NCBI RefSeq assembly: GCF_001722335.1
Contig: NZ_MIHA01000008.1
Location: forward strand, 124,001 to 188,000
Length of the DNA stretch: 64,000 nt
Direction of reading: 5' to 3'
Source of the DNA: Mycolicibacterium flavescens
Lineage (GTDB): Bacteria; Actinomycetota; Actinomycetes; Mycobacteriales; Mycobacteriaceae
A program made the position numbers and the translations under genes. The notes under the pieces are model-generated. The model was not told the origin of the DNA. It made no database searches and saw only the letters and a list, made by a program, of their open reading frames with translations. Below, piece by piece: positions 48,867-57,210 of this stretch (the stretch's first letter is position 1; each line of letters begins with the position of its first letter).

Positions 48867-49994
48867 ATGAGGGTGCAGCCGGCGGCGTACCTGCGCACCA
48901 CGCTGCCGCTGGACCTTGCCGTGCTCGACGACCTCGACGGCGGCCGCTACCACTCGATCTGGTTGCCCGACCACATGGTCAGCTTCTGGCCGGACTCGAT
49001 CTGGACGCCCGAATTCACCGATCTGGCAACGGTGTCCCCGTCGCCGCACCGGCACCTGGACGGGTTGGCGGTCGCCGCGGCCGCCGCCGTGCTCACCAAG
49101 AACGTCCCGCTCGCCACCAGCGTGGTCGACACCGTGCGCCGCCATCCGGCGCTGCTGGCGCAGAGCGCGCTCACCATCGACCACCTTTCCCGCGGACGGT
49201 TCATCCTCGGACTCGGCAGCGGCGAGACCGAGAACACCGTGCCGTACGGCTTCGACTTCTCCACGCCGGTCAGCCGTTTCGAGGAGGCGCTGCAGGTGAT
49301 CCGGCTGCTGTGGGACAGCGACGGGCCGGTGGACTTCGACGGCCGCTTCTACCGCCTGCAGCACGCCCGCCTCGACACCGAGCCCTTCGACGGTCGCTTC
49401 CCGCCGATCTGGATCGGCGGCAGCGGGCCCCGCACCCTGGACATCGTGGGCCGCTACGCCGACGGGTGGTGGCCCACCGGGGCGTGGTCACCGGAGGACT
49501 ACGCCGAAAAGCTCTCGGCTGTCCGTCATTCCGCCGACCAGGCCGGGCGCGACCCCTCGGCGATCACACCGTGCTTCATCCAGGTGTGCCTGGTGGGCCG
49601 CGACGACGCCGCGCTGGCCGAGATCCTCGACGCGCCGCTGGTCAAGTCGTTCCTGCTGCAGGTCTCCGCGCAGGCGCTGCGCAAGGCGGGCTTCGAGCAC
49701 CCGATGGGGGAGAACTGGCGCGGGTACCAGGACATCGATCCCGCGGTGCTCACCCGCGACCGCATCGTCGACTTCCTCGACCGCGTCCAACCGGAGATGG
49801 TGCTGGCGATGGTCCCGCACGGGACGCCGAAACAGCTTGCGCGCGTCATCAAGGACTACGTCGACGCCGGCCTGCGTGTCCCCAAGATCATGGACTACGG
49901 GGCCATGGCCGGCCTGCGGTACAGCGCCCGGTCGGCGCAGAACGTACGGGAAGTCGAGGACGAGCTGATGGCCCTGTGCGGAGACATCCGGTGA
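48867..49994 (+). CDS. LLM class F420-dependent oxidoreductase
   Basis: 375 residues. HSIWLPDHMVSFWP, LATSVVDTVRRHPALLAQSALTIDHLSRG, ILGLGSGETENTVPYGFDFS, PPIWIGGSGPRTLDIVGRYADGWWP. These are features of the F420-dependent glucose-6-phosphate dehydrogenase/methylene-H4MPT reductase group. Overlaps the sulfotransferase-like gene by 4 nt. Confidence 0.9.
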   Translation: MRVQPAAYLRTTLPLDLAVLDDLDGGRYHSIWLPDHMVSFWPDSIWTPEFTDLATVSPSPHRHLDGLAVAAAAAVLTKNVPLATSVVDTVRRHPALLAQSALTIDHLSRGRFILGLGSGETENTVPYGFDFSTPVSRFEEALQVIRLLWDSDGPVDFDGRFYRLQHARLDTEPFDGRFPPIWIGGSGPRTLDIVGRYADGWWPTGAWSPEDYAEKLSAVRHSADQAGRDPSAITPCFIQVCLVGRDDAALAEILDAPLVKSFLLQVSAQALRKAGFEHPMGENWRGYQDIDPAVLTRDRIVDFLDRVQPEMVLAMVPHGTPKQLARVIKDYVDAGLRVPKIMDYGAMAGLRYSARSAQNVREVEDELMALCGDIR

Positions 49995-51160
49995 CCGCGC
50001 AGTTGGTGGCGCGCGACATGCTCGATCGCGCCGAGACCGAAACCGGACTGACCGACTACGGGGATCCGTCGCTGCCGGAACGGTTCTCCCTGGTCGTCGA
50101 CCACCTCAACGCGGTCGGGATGGACGCCGACGGAAGACGGCGCGCCACCGAGACGTGCCACTGGCTGCTCACTTCCCGCCTGGAGTTCTTCGCCGACCGC
50201 GACCGCTATCCGCTGGCCGAGGAAGTGATCGAGCAGCCGATGTTCGTCACCGGCGAACCACGGTCGGGCACCACGCTGATGCACGCGCTGATGGCGGTGG
50301 ACCCCGATGCCCGCGCGCTGCGGTTCTGGGAGGTGATGTACCCGTCGCCGCCGCCCGGCACGGTCGGCGGCGACGACCCGCGTCGCGCACGCGCCGACGA
50401 CGATTGGCGTGAGATCAACACCAAGCTGCCGAAATGGCTGCACAGCCACCCGTACAACGACATGCTGGGCAACGGGCTGCCCGAGGACGAGCGGACCTGG
50501 GCCTTCGATTTCCGGGTACTCACCCCGACGGCGTGGTGGCGGGTGCCCATGCAGACCGTCGTCGGCGGTCTGCCCACCGACGCCGCCGCGCAGTACCGCA
50601 TCCACAAAGCGATGCTGCAGCACCTGCAGTACCGTCGGCCACGGAAACGCTGGGTGCTCAAGGGGTTTCACGGGTTCCGGCTGCGGGAACTGTTCGACGC
50701 CTACCCGGACGCCACGCTGCTGTGGTTGCACCGCGACCCGGTCCAGGTCGCGGCGTCGCGCACGATGATGATGGCCGATATTCTCGAGGGCATCGTCGGT
50801 CCCGTCGACCTGCGGGCCGCCGCCAAGATGCACCTGGCGCTGACCCGCGAGAGCATCGCCAACACCATGACCAACCCACTGGTCGACGACCCCCGGATCC
50901 TGCACGTGCGCTACACCGACTTCGTCGGCGACCAGGTCGGCACCGTCGGCCGCTACTACGAGTTCCGCGGCCGAGAGCTCACCCCGCAGGCCGCGTCCGC
51001 GATGCGCGACTACCTCGCCGCCAACCCGGGCGACCGGCACGGCAAGTTCCGCTATTCCACCTCGCTGCTGACCGACATCGGCGAGGATCTGGACGCACTG
51101 CACGAGGAGTTCCGCCCGTTCCGTGAGCGGTTCGGCGTCCAGATCGAGAAGCGGGGATGA
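49991..51160 (+). CDS. sulfotransferase family protein
   Basis: 389 residues from GTG 49991. The PAPS 5'-phosphosulfate loop FVTGEPRSGTTLMHALM is near residue 87, and the 3'-phosphate region LLWLHRDPVQVAASRTMM near 240. Typical of the mycobacterial Stf-like family. Its presence in a beta-oxidation operon is unusual; it could mask or activate a hydroxyl group, or have a non-sulfating role. Confidence 0.88.
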   Translation: MTAQLVARDMLDRAETETGLTDYGDPSLPERFSLVVDHLNAVGMDADGRRRATETCHWLLTSRLEFFADRDRYPLAEEVIEQPMFVTGEPRSGTTLMHALMAVDPDARALRFWEVMYPSPPPGTVGGDDPRRARADDDWREINTKLPKWLHSHPYNDMLGNGLPEDERTWAFDFRVLTPTAWWRVPMQTVVGGLPTDAAAQYRIHKAMLQHLQYRRPRKRWVLKGFHGFRLRELFDAYPDATLLWLHRDPVQVAASRTMMMADILEGIVGPVDLRAAAKMHLALTRESIANTMTNPLVDDPRILHVRYTDFVGDQVGTVGRYYEFRGRELTPQAASAMRDYLAANPGDRHGKFRYSTSLLTDIGEDLDALHEEFRPFRERFGVQIEKRG

Positions 51161-51161
51161 C

Positions 51162-51923
51162 GTGACCGACGAGCGACTGTCGGTGCACAGCGTGACGTTC
51201 CTCGGTGAGCCGGTGCGCGATCAGCGCGAGCACTGGCGCGCACTCGGGGTGCGGCGCCTGAGCCTCATCGATGCGCAGCTGTCCGACGACGCTCTGCGGG
51301 AATCGGTTTCGGGCGGGGAGTGCTCGGTGGAATCCGTCTACCACCTGTTCGACACCCCCGATGCCCTGCTGCGGGTGATCGATGACGCCGCCGGGCTCGG
51401 CGCGCGGGTGGTCTACATGCTGACCGGCGGCCGGGCAAACCTCACATGGGAGCACGCGGCCGAGCGGTTCTGCGAGGCCGTGGCGCCGTGCGTGCGGGCC
51501 GCCGAGTCGGCGGGGGTCGCGCTGGCGATCGAGAACGCCTCGGCCCTGTACGCCGACATCCATATCGCGCACAGCCTGCGTGACACCATCACGCTGGCCG
51601 AGATGGCCGGGCTCGGGGTCTGCATCGACCTGTTCCACTGCTGGGCGGAAGCCGACCTGCCCGCGCGGACCCGGCGGGCGCTGCCCCGTACCGAGCTGAT
51701 CCAGTTGAGCGACTACGTCCTCGGCGACCGGGCGCTGCCCGCCCGTGCGGTGCCGGGGGACGGCGCGATCCCGATCGAGGCGTTCGTCGCCTCGGTGCTC
51801 GCCGAGGGATATCGGCACGGGTTCGATCTGGAGCTGATCGGGCCGCGCATCGACGAGGAAGGCCGGTTCGAGGCGGCACGCCGGGCGTGCGCGGTGGTCT
51901 CGGCGATGCTCGACGACAGCTGA
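51162..51923 (+). CDS. sugar phosphate isomerase/epimerase-like TIM barrel protein
   Basis: 253 residues from GTG 51162. Xylose-isomerase-like pattern with VALAIENASALYADIHIAH, VCIDLFHCWAEAD and LIQLSDY supplying typical Glu, Asp and His metal positions, and LELIGPRID near the end. Substrate unknown; two nt after the sulfotransferase-like gene. Confidence 0.85.
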   Translation: MTDERLSVHSVTFLGEPVRDQREHWRALGVRRLSLIDAQLSDDALRESVSGGECSVESVYHLFDTPDALLRVIDDAAGLGARVVYMLTGGRANLTWEHAAERFCEAVAPCVRAAESAGVALAIENASALYADIHIAHSLRDTITLAEMAGLGVCIDLFHCWAEADLPARTRRALPRTELIQLSDYVLGDRALPARAVPGDGAIPIEAFVASVLAEGYRHGFDLELIGPRIDEEGRFEAARRACAVVSAMLDDS

Positions 51924-51932
51924 GGGAGTGCG

Positions 51933-53141
51933 ATGGCGTTCGGAGACGGCCCCGATGACCCGGCTCTGAGATCGGCGTGGGATACGTTCTGCGACAGGCT
52001 CAAAGAGGCCGGCGAACGTGCCTTCAAGGATCACAACCCCACGTCGGGCGTGCATCGGGTTGACGGGCTGCGGTTCCTGACCCAGAACCTGGGCCAGGCG
52101 TTCGACCTCGCGCTGGAAACCCGCGACACCCGCTACCCGGCGATCCACACGTTCTGCCATCCCAGCCGCAAGCTGGGCGGTGACTGCGCTGACTTCCTCT
52201 ATCAGCAGGCGTGGATCGACGGGTCCTCGAGGTATCGCGTCGTCGGCGACCGCGGCAGCGCCGCCTTCTTCAACGTCACGGTCCAGGGGCCGCGCCCGGC
52301 CGGCCCCGGCGTGCTGCACGAACCGTTCGGCGATGTGCCGCAAGCGAATCTGACCGGCGCGCAGCTGCAGACAGACGACGACGGCAGCTTCGAGATCTAC
52401 GTCGGTGGACCGCGACAGGGACCGAACTGGCTACCCACCACCGCGGACTCGCGGAAGCTGTTCATCCGCCAGGGCTTCGACCGGTGGGACGAGCTGCCGG
52501 CGCGTATGCACATCGAGCGGCTCGACATGACCACCCCCAGACCGCTGCCCACCCCGACGGACATGACAGCGGCCATCGAGTGGGCGGGAGATTTCCTCAC
52601 CACGATGATGGACGACTGGCCCGACTACCCGTTCACCTACGGCGGTGTCGACCCCGAGCGGGTCAACAGGTTCCCCGACGTCGAAACGACCGGCGCCGAC
52701 GCGAAACGCGGTCGCGCAGCTGTCAACATGCACTGGCGACTCGCCCCCGACGAGGCGCTCATCGTCGAGTTCGATGCTCACGAGGGGTTGTGGATGCTGA
52801 CGAACATGGGTGCGTTCTTCACCAGCATGGACTACCTGTACCGACCGGTCAGCTACACGCCGAGCCGCACCGCCGTCGACGCCGATGGCGCCGTGCGTCT
52901 GGTGCTCTCGCACGACGACCCCGGCTACCACAACTGGATCGACACCCAGGGCTTCGAGCGGGGGAATCTCACCTACCGGCACATGCTCGACGGTGAGCCC
53001 GCTCCGTTGCGCACCCGGTTGGTCAAGCGTGCCGAACTGGCCGACGCATTGCCGCCGGACACCGTGACCGTAACACCGCAGCAGCGCGTCGCGCAGATGT
53101 GGGAACGGTTCCACGGCGTTCGCCGCCGCTACGCCGGCTGA
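51933..53141 (+). CDS. DUF1214-like protein of unknown function
   Basis: 402 residues. No signal peptide or membrane helix. The C-terminal half (VNMHWRLAPDEALIVEF, YRPVSYTPSRTAVDADG, LSHDDPGYHNWIDTQGFERGNLTYRH) resembles DUF1214-type proteins; I am only moderately sure of that. Last gene of the forward operon from 43732. It faces the secreted protein gene convergently across a 62-bp gap with no hairpin repeat. Confidence 0.75.
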   Translation: MAFGDGPDDPALRSAWDTFCDRLKEAGERAFKDHNPTSGVHRVDGLRFLTQNLGQAFDLALETRDTRYPAIHTFCHPSRKLGGDCADFLYQQAWIDGSSRYRVVGDRGSAAFFNVTVQGPRPAGPGVLHEPFGDVPQANLTGAQLQTDDDGSFEIYVGGPRQGPNWLPTTADSRKLFIRQGFDRWDELPARMHIERLDMTTPRPLPTPTDMTAAIEWAGDFLTTMMDDWPDYPFTYGGVDPERVNRFPDVETTGADAKRGRAAVNMHWRLAPDEALIVEFDAHEGLWMLTNMGAFFTSMDYLYRPVSYTPSRTAVDADGAVRLVLSHDDPGYHNWIDTQGFERGNLTYRHMLDGEPAPLRTRLVKRAELADALPPDTVTVTPQQRVAQMWERFHGVRRRYAG

Positions 53142-53203
53142 CGACTTCTCGCCGGTTTCCCCTACACCGGGTTTGCTGCCTGCGAGACTCGAGGACGCTG
53201 ACC

Positions 53204-53653
53204 TCAGAGCCGCTGCAGGGCGAAAGTCCAGAACTGCATGCCCGGTGGACCGTTGAAACACCCGACGTTGTAATGGGATTCGATGGTGCCGCCCAGTGAC
53301 CTCTCGTCCCACGAATACGTCTCGCGAGTCGGCAGATTGTAGCCGGGGCAGCGCAGGCCGTCGGGGACGTCGACGGTCATGGTGTAGCGCCCGTCCACGA
53401 GCTGGGCGGCCCCTTCGTAGTACGCGTAGAACTTCAGTCGGGGCCGCGCGCTGACGTACACGCAGTCGGGCTGCTTGTCCGGAAAACAGTTGGTGACGAA
53501 CCACACCCACGACGCGCGGTCGTAGCGGTTTGTGAGCAGGTCGTAGTTGCCCAGGTTCATCATCGCGCCCGCGGGCGCCGGCGCGCCGAGCCCGCCGGCC
53601 AGCACGAGTGCGGCCACCACGGCGGTGAGCCTGGTGAGCACGGTCCGCATCAT
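53204..53653 (-). CDS. secreted hypothetical protein
   Basis: 149 residues. Signal peptide: Arg at 3 and 8, hydrophobic core AVVAALVLAGGLGA, probable cleavage after APAGA around residue 30. The mature part has Cys residues in NCFPDKQPDC, RCPGYN and GCFNGPPG, likely forming disulfides, and Trp/Tyr-rich segments. Resembles small exported mycobacterial proteins of unknown function. It is 64 bp downstream of the P450 on the same strand and may be transcribed separately. Confidence 0.82.
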   Translation of the reverse strand: MMRTVLTRLTAVVAALVLAGGLGAPAPAGAMMNLGNYDLLTNRYDRASWVWFVTNCFPDKQPDCVYVSARPRLKFYAYYEGAAQLVDGRYTMTVDVPDGLRCPGYNLPTRETYSWDERSLGGTIESHYNVGCFNGPPGMQFWTFALQRL

Positions 53654-53717
53654 TCCGGCCCTTCCTGTCGCGTACCGACTGCCATCAAAACACTCCCCGC
53701 CCCTGTTACGTCGTCGA

Positions 53718-55082
53718 TCAGTCGATGACGGCGGTTTCCTTGCGTTCGGTGATCGGGCGGGCCAGCTCCTGCTCGTCGCAGATCCGCTGCAACTTGTCCA
53801 ACGTCTCGTCGAGCCCCGGCCCCAGCGGTTCGCTCGGGGTGAACGTCGCGGGCAGGTTGCGCATGCCCTGGATCACGCCGATGGTGTCGTAGTGCACGGC
53901 GCCCTCGGGGTCGCAGACGTAGTCGGGCATCCGGTCCAGCACCGCGGTCAGCATCGACTTGAACACCGTGCGCGCGACGTTGGAGCCGACGCAGCGGTGC
54001 ACACCGATCCCGAAGCTGAAGTGCCGGTTGCCCTTCCGGTCCATGACGATCTCGTTGGGCTTCTCGAACACCGACGGGTCCCGGTTGGCCATCGCCCAGG
54101 ACAACCAGAGCCGCTCGTACTTCTTGAACTGCTGGCCCTCGACCTCGACGTCCTCGGAGAACGTGCGGCCGTCGCCGGGTGCGGGGGTGAAGAACCGCAG
54201 GAACTCCTCGGTGGCCGGATGCAGCAGCGTGTCACGGTCGCGGCTGAGGCGTTCCCGTTCGTCGGGATGCTCGCCGAGCCATTCCAGCGCGTGCGCGGTC
54301 AGCGCCGTGGTGGTGTCGAACCCGCCGCCGATGATCAGACCCAGGTTGCCCAGGATCTCCATGTCCGGGGCCGGCTCGCCGTCGATCCGCAACTGCAGCA
54401 GGGCATTGACCAGGCCGGGGCGCGGGTTCTCCCGGATCTCCATCATGTTGTTGATCAGATCGATGCCCATCTCGCGATGCTGCTCGTTGATCTTCTCGCG
54501 CTCTGGCGCGTGCTCGGGGGTATAGACCGAGGCATGCGTGGGTTCGCTGTAGACGTTCCACTTCTTGAGCTCGATGCCCATCATCGCCAGCGTGAACACC
54601 GCGGGCACCACGTTCGCCAGATGCTCGACGAAATCGATGCGCCCCGAAGCGATGTGTTCGTCGAGTGCGGCGCGGGTGATCTCGTTGACGAACGGTTCCC
54701 AGCGTTTGATGGCGGCCGGCGACAGATACGGGTTGAGCGCTCCGCGGTAGGCGCTGTGCTCAGGCTCGTCCATCTCGAGGATGCCGCCGCGGACCACGGT
54801 GGCGCGACTCGCCTTCGGGATCGTGATGCCCTGGAATGGCGTCTCACCGGTGATGTCGTGGTGGTTGGACACCGCCGGGCAGCGCGCCAGTTCGAACACG
54901 TGCTTGCTGTCGGCGGCGACCCAGTGCCCGTTGTACGTGTCCGTCCACGCTATCGGGCACCGGGACTGCATCTCCTCGGTGATCTTCTCGAACTGCAACC
55001 GGTACTCGGGGGTGTGCCGGTCGAAGTGATACCGGTTCTTCTTGCGGTCGTCGTCGGTCGCGACATCGCTTTCGATGGTCAC
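53718..55082 (-). CDS. cytochrome P450
   Basis: 454 residues, from another branch than the other four. I-helix IIGGGFDTTTALTAH with the Asp-Thr pair, K-helix EEFLRFF, heme segment FSFGIGVHRCVGSNVAR. Start ATG 55082. Third gene of the reverse operon SDR - SDR - ferredoxin - P450. Confidence 0.94.
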   Translation of the reverse strand: MTIESDVATDDDRKKNRYHFDRHTPEYRLQFEKITEEMQSRCPIAWTDTYNGHWVAADSKHVFELARCPAVSNHHDITGETPFQGITIPKASRATVVRGGILEMDEPEHSAYRGALNPYLSPAAIKRWEPFVNEITRAALDEHIASGRIDFVEHLANVVPAVFTLAMMGIELKKWNVYSEPTHASVYTPEHAPEREKINEQHREMGIDLINNMMEIRENPRPGLVNALLQLRIDGEPAPDMEILGNLGLIIGGGFDTTTALTAHALEWLGEHPDERERLSRDRDTLLHPATEEFLRFFTPAPGDGRTFSEDVEVEGQQFKKYERLWLSWAMANRDPSVFEKPNEIVMDRKGNRHFSFGIGVHRCVGSNVARTVFKSMLTAVLDRMPDYVCDPEGAVHYDTIGVIQGMRNLPATFTPSEPLGPGLDETLDKLQRICDEQELARPITERKETAVID

Positions 55083-55135
55083 GGCTGTCTCCTAATCGAT
55101 TTCGGCGGCCTCAAAGCCCGGCAGCTAGCCCGGCG

Positions 55136-55327
55136 TCATTCGATGACGATGGCCTGTTCGGGGCATGAGTGGGCGGCCTCGCGGACCGCGTCCTCCTGGT
55201 CGGGAGGCACCACTTCATTGACCGGCGACGCGTGGCCGTCGACATCGTCGAGCTCGAACGAATCCGGCGCGATCATGGCGCACAGGGTGTGCCCCTGGCA
55301 GCGTGTTCCGTCAACCGAAACTTTCAC
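55136..55327 (-). CDS. P450-type ferredoxin (CxxHxxC...CP)
   Basis: 63 residues from GTG 55327. Cluster motif C-Q-G-H-T-L-C and SCPEQAI; the variable residue is His. Electron donor to the P450 53 bp downstream. Confidence 0.92.
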   Translation of the reverse strand: MKVSVDGTRCQGHTLCAMIAPDSFELDDVDGHASPVNEVVPPDQEDAVREAAHSCPEQAIVIE

Positions 55328-55346
55328 TGTCGCAATTCCTTCCGCT

Positions 55347-56207
55347 CTAGTTGTGGTAGTCGTACCACTTCAGGTAGCCGCCGGCGTCGACACGCAGCTG
55401 AGCGCCGGTGACGAACCGCGCCTCGTCGGAGGCCAGCCACAGCACCGCGTTGCTGATGTCCTCGGGTTCCACCCACGGCACCTTCATGGCCTGCTGCACG
55501 TAGAACACCGGCTCGGCGTCCTTGAGCTCCGGCTTCTCCAGGTCGGGGCGGAAGGAGCGGTACATGGGCTCGCTCTGCAGCATGTTGGTGTTGCAGTTGG
55601 TCGGATGCACGACGTTGGCGCGGATGCCGCGGGGCGCAAGCTCGGTCGCGAGGTCGTGCACGAACGCCGACAGGGCTCGCTTGGAGTGGACGTAGGCCAT
55701 GCCGCCGGGGTCGTTGCCGGGATTGTCCTTCTGATGGGTGTCCATCAGCGCCGCGGTGGAGCCCGTCGCGATGATCGACGCGCCCTCCTTCAGATGCAGC
55801 AGCGAGACCTGGATGGCGTTGATGGTGCCGATCAGGTTGGTGTTGATCACGTCGATCCACGCCTGCAGGGGCGGTTGACCTTTCATGCCGGCCACCCCGG
55901 CCTGCGCGACCACGATGTCGAGCCCGCCGAGCTGGCTGATGCCGTCCTCGAGCGCGGCTTTCAGCTGCGACGCCTCACGCACGTCGGCCTTCGCGGTGAC
56001 CACGCGCTGGCCGGTCTTCTCGATGAAGGCGGCGGTCTCTTCGAGATCCTGCGGTGTGGCCATCGGGTAGCCGATGGTGTCGATGTTCTCGCAGAGGTCG
56101 ACGGCGATGATGTCGGCGCCCTCCTCGGCCAGCCGCAGCGCGTGGCTGCGTCCCTGCCCGCGCGCCGCGCCGGTGACGAATGCGACCTTGCCTTGTACGC
56201 GTCCCAC
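55347..56207 (-). CDS. mycofactocin-coupled-type SDR oxidoreductase
   Basis: 286 residues from GTG 56207 with AAAGGA upstream. GRVQGKVAFVTGAARGQGRSHA and AEEGADIIAVDLCENIDTI are the signature of the SDR group that holds NAD non-exchangeably and uses mycofactocin as carrier; then VAQAGV, TGSTAALM and YVHSKRALSAF. It probably oxidises a secondary alcohol made by the P450 two genes downstream. Confidence 0.9.
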   Translation of the reverse strand: MGRVQGKVAFVTGAARGQGRSHALRLAEEGADIIAVDLCENIDTIGYPMATPQDLEETAAFIEKTGQRVVTAKADVREASQLKAALEDGISQLGGLDIVVAQAGVAGMKGQPPLQAWIDVINTNLIGTINAIQVSLLHLKEGASIIATGSTAALMDTHQKDNPGNDPGGMAYVHSKRALSAFVHDLATELAPRGIRANVVHPTNCNTNMLQSEPMYRSFRPDLEKPELKDAEPVFYVQQAMKVPWVEPEDISNAVLWLASDEARFVTGAQLRVDAGGYLKWYDYHN

Positions 56208-56249
56208 TGAAAATCCTTTCCTCACACTCGCGATGACACTCGAATCCGA

Positions 56250-56948
56250 TTAGGTGTTTCGGCCGCCGTTGACGCCGAGAATCTGCCCGGTGATGTATCC
56301 GGCTTCCTCGGAGACCAGGAACGCGCACGCTGCCGCGATGTCCTCGGGTCTGCCGATGCGCCGCACCGGCGTCGAGTCGATGCTCTGCTGGACGGCGAGG
56401 TAGCCGCGTTCTTCGGACTTGCGCAGCATCGGGGTGTCGATGAAACCGGGTGGCACCGCGTTGACCGTGATGCCGCTGGGGCCGTACTCGAGCGCGAGCG
56501 ATTTGGTGAGGCCGTTGACCGCGGACTTCGCGGCCACGTACGACGACATGAACGGCTGCCCGGAGTGGGTGCTCGACGACGAGATGTTCACGATGCGGCC
56601 CCAGCCGGCCTCGACCATGTCGGGCAGGACCGTCTGGATGCAGTGGAAGACGCCGTTGAGGTTGACGTCGATGATGCGCTGCCAGTCCTCGAACTTCAGA
56701 TCGGCGAACCGCTTGAACTTCTCCTGGCCCGCGGCGTTGACCAGAACGGTGACCGGACCGAGCTGGCTGCGGATCGCCGCGAACGCCGCTTCCACTGCGG
56801 CGCGGTCGGTCACGTCGGCGGTGTGGGCGAACTCGTCATCCGACGAGGCGATGTCGATGGTGGCGACGTGCATGCCGTCGGCGCGCAGACGCTGCGCGAC
56901 GGCCAGCCCAATGCCGGAACCACCTCCGGTGACGACGGCGTTCTTCAT
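56250..56948 (-). CDS. SDR family oxidoreductase
   Basis: 232 residues. AVVTGGGSGIGLAVAQRLRADG, LVNAAGQEKFKRF, IVNISSSSTHSG, YVAAKSAVNGLTKS and ITGQILGVNGG. Related to 24630. First gene of the reverse operon that continues with the mycofactocin SDR, ferredoxin and P450; palindrome 56994 is 45 bp upstream. Confidence 0.92.
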   Translation of the reverse strand: MKNAVVTGGGSGIGLAVAQRLRADGMHVATIDIASSDDEFAHTADVTDRAAVEAAFAAIRSQLGPVTVLVNAAGQEKFKRFADLKFEDWQRIIDVNLNGVFHCIQTVLPDMVEAGWGRIVNISSSSTHSGQPFMSSYVAAKSAVNGLTKSLALEYGPSGITVNAVPPGFIDTPMLRKSEERGYLAVQQSIDSTPVRRIGRPEDIAAACAFLVSEEAGYITGQILGVNGGRNT

Positions 56949-56993
56949 TGCTGCAGCAGGCCTCCACCTATCAAGAATCGTCCTTCCGATTAT

Positions 56994-57008
56994 GAGAACC
57001 GTACTCTC
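56994..57008. promoter_or_regulatory. GAGAA-N5-TTCTC operator candidate (SDR-P450 operon)
   Basis: GAGAACCGTACTCTC, 9 of 10 half-site bases. On the minus strand it is followed directly by CATAAT, a plausible -10, before the SDR start at 56948. Confidence 0.55.
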
Positions 57009-57119
57009 GTGCGTCGTAATTCCGCAAGACAGCATGGGCCTGCGGTTCGCACGAATGAGACGATCGACGGACGATTGTCGCACCGTTATTCGCAGGCAGT
57101 GGCGATTCGGCGCATTTTC

Positions 57120-57152
57120 TTGAGTTCTCTTGAGGCGAATGTATGATTCGCC
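57120..57152 (+). promoter_or_regulatory. promoter with perfect palindrome before ALDH operon
   Basis: TTGAGT (57120-57125), 16-nt spacer, TATGAT (57142-57147). The -10 lies inside GGCGAATGTATGATTCGCC (57134-57152), a 7-bp inverted repeat with 5-nt spacer. Good geometry for a repressor-controlled promoter of the gene at 57211. Confidence 0.6.
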
Positions 57153-57210
57153 GGGGATGAGAATGAAGTTTCCATCACAGGGCGACTCTTGCCCGCGGCT
57201 GAGGAGGAAG

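Noticed and set aside
53142..53203. Fifth copy of the 60-bp hairpin repeat in this convergent junction
   Set aside because: Read through on both strands; neither the GCGAGCAGACGC arm nor the loop is present.
27987..57008. GAGAA palindromes as KstR sites
   Set aside because: KstR sites centre on AACnnGTT with TnnAAC arms; the half-sites here (GAGAA/TTCTC) differ.
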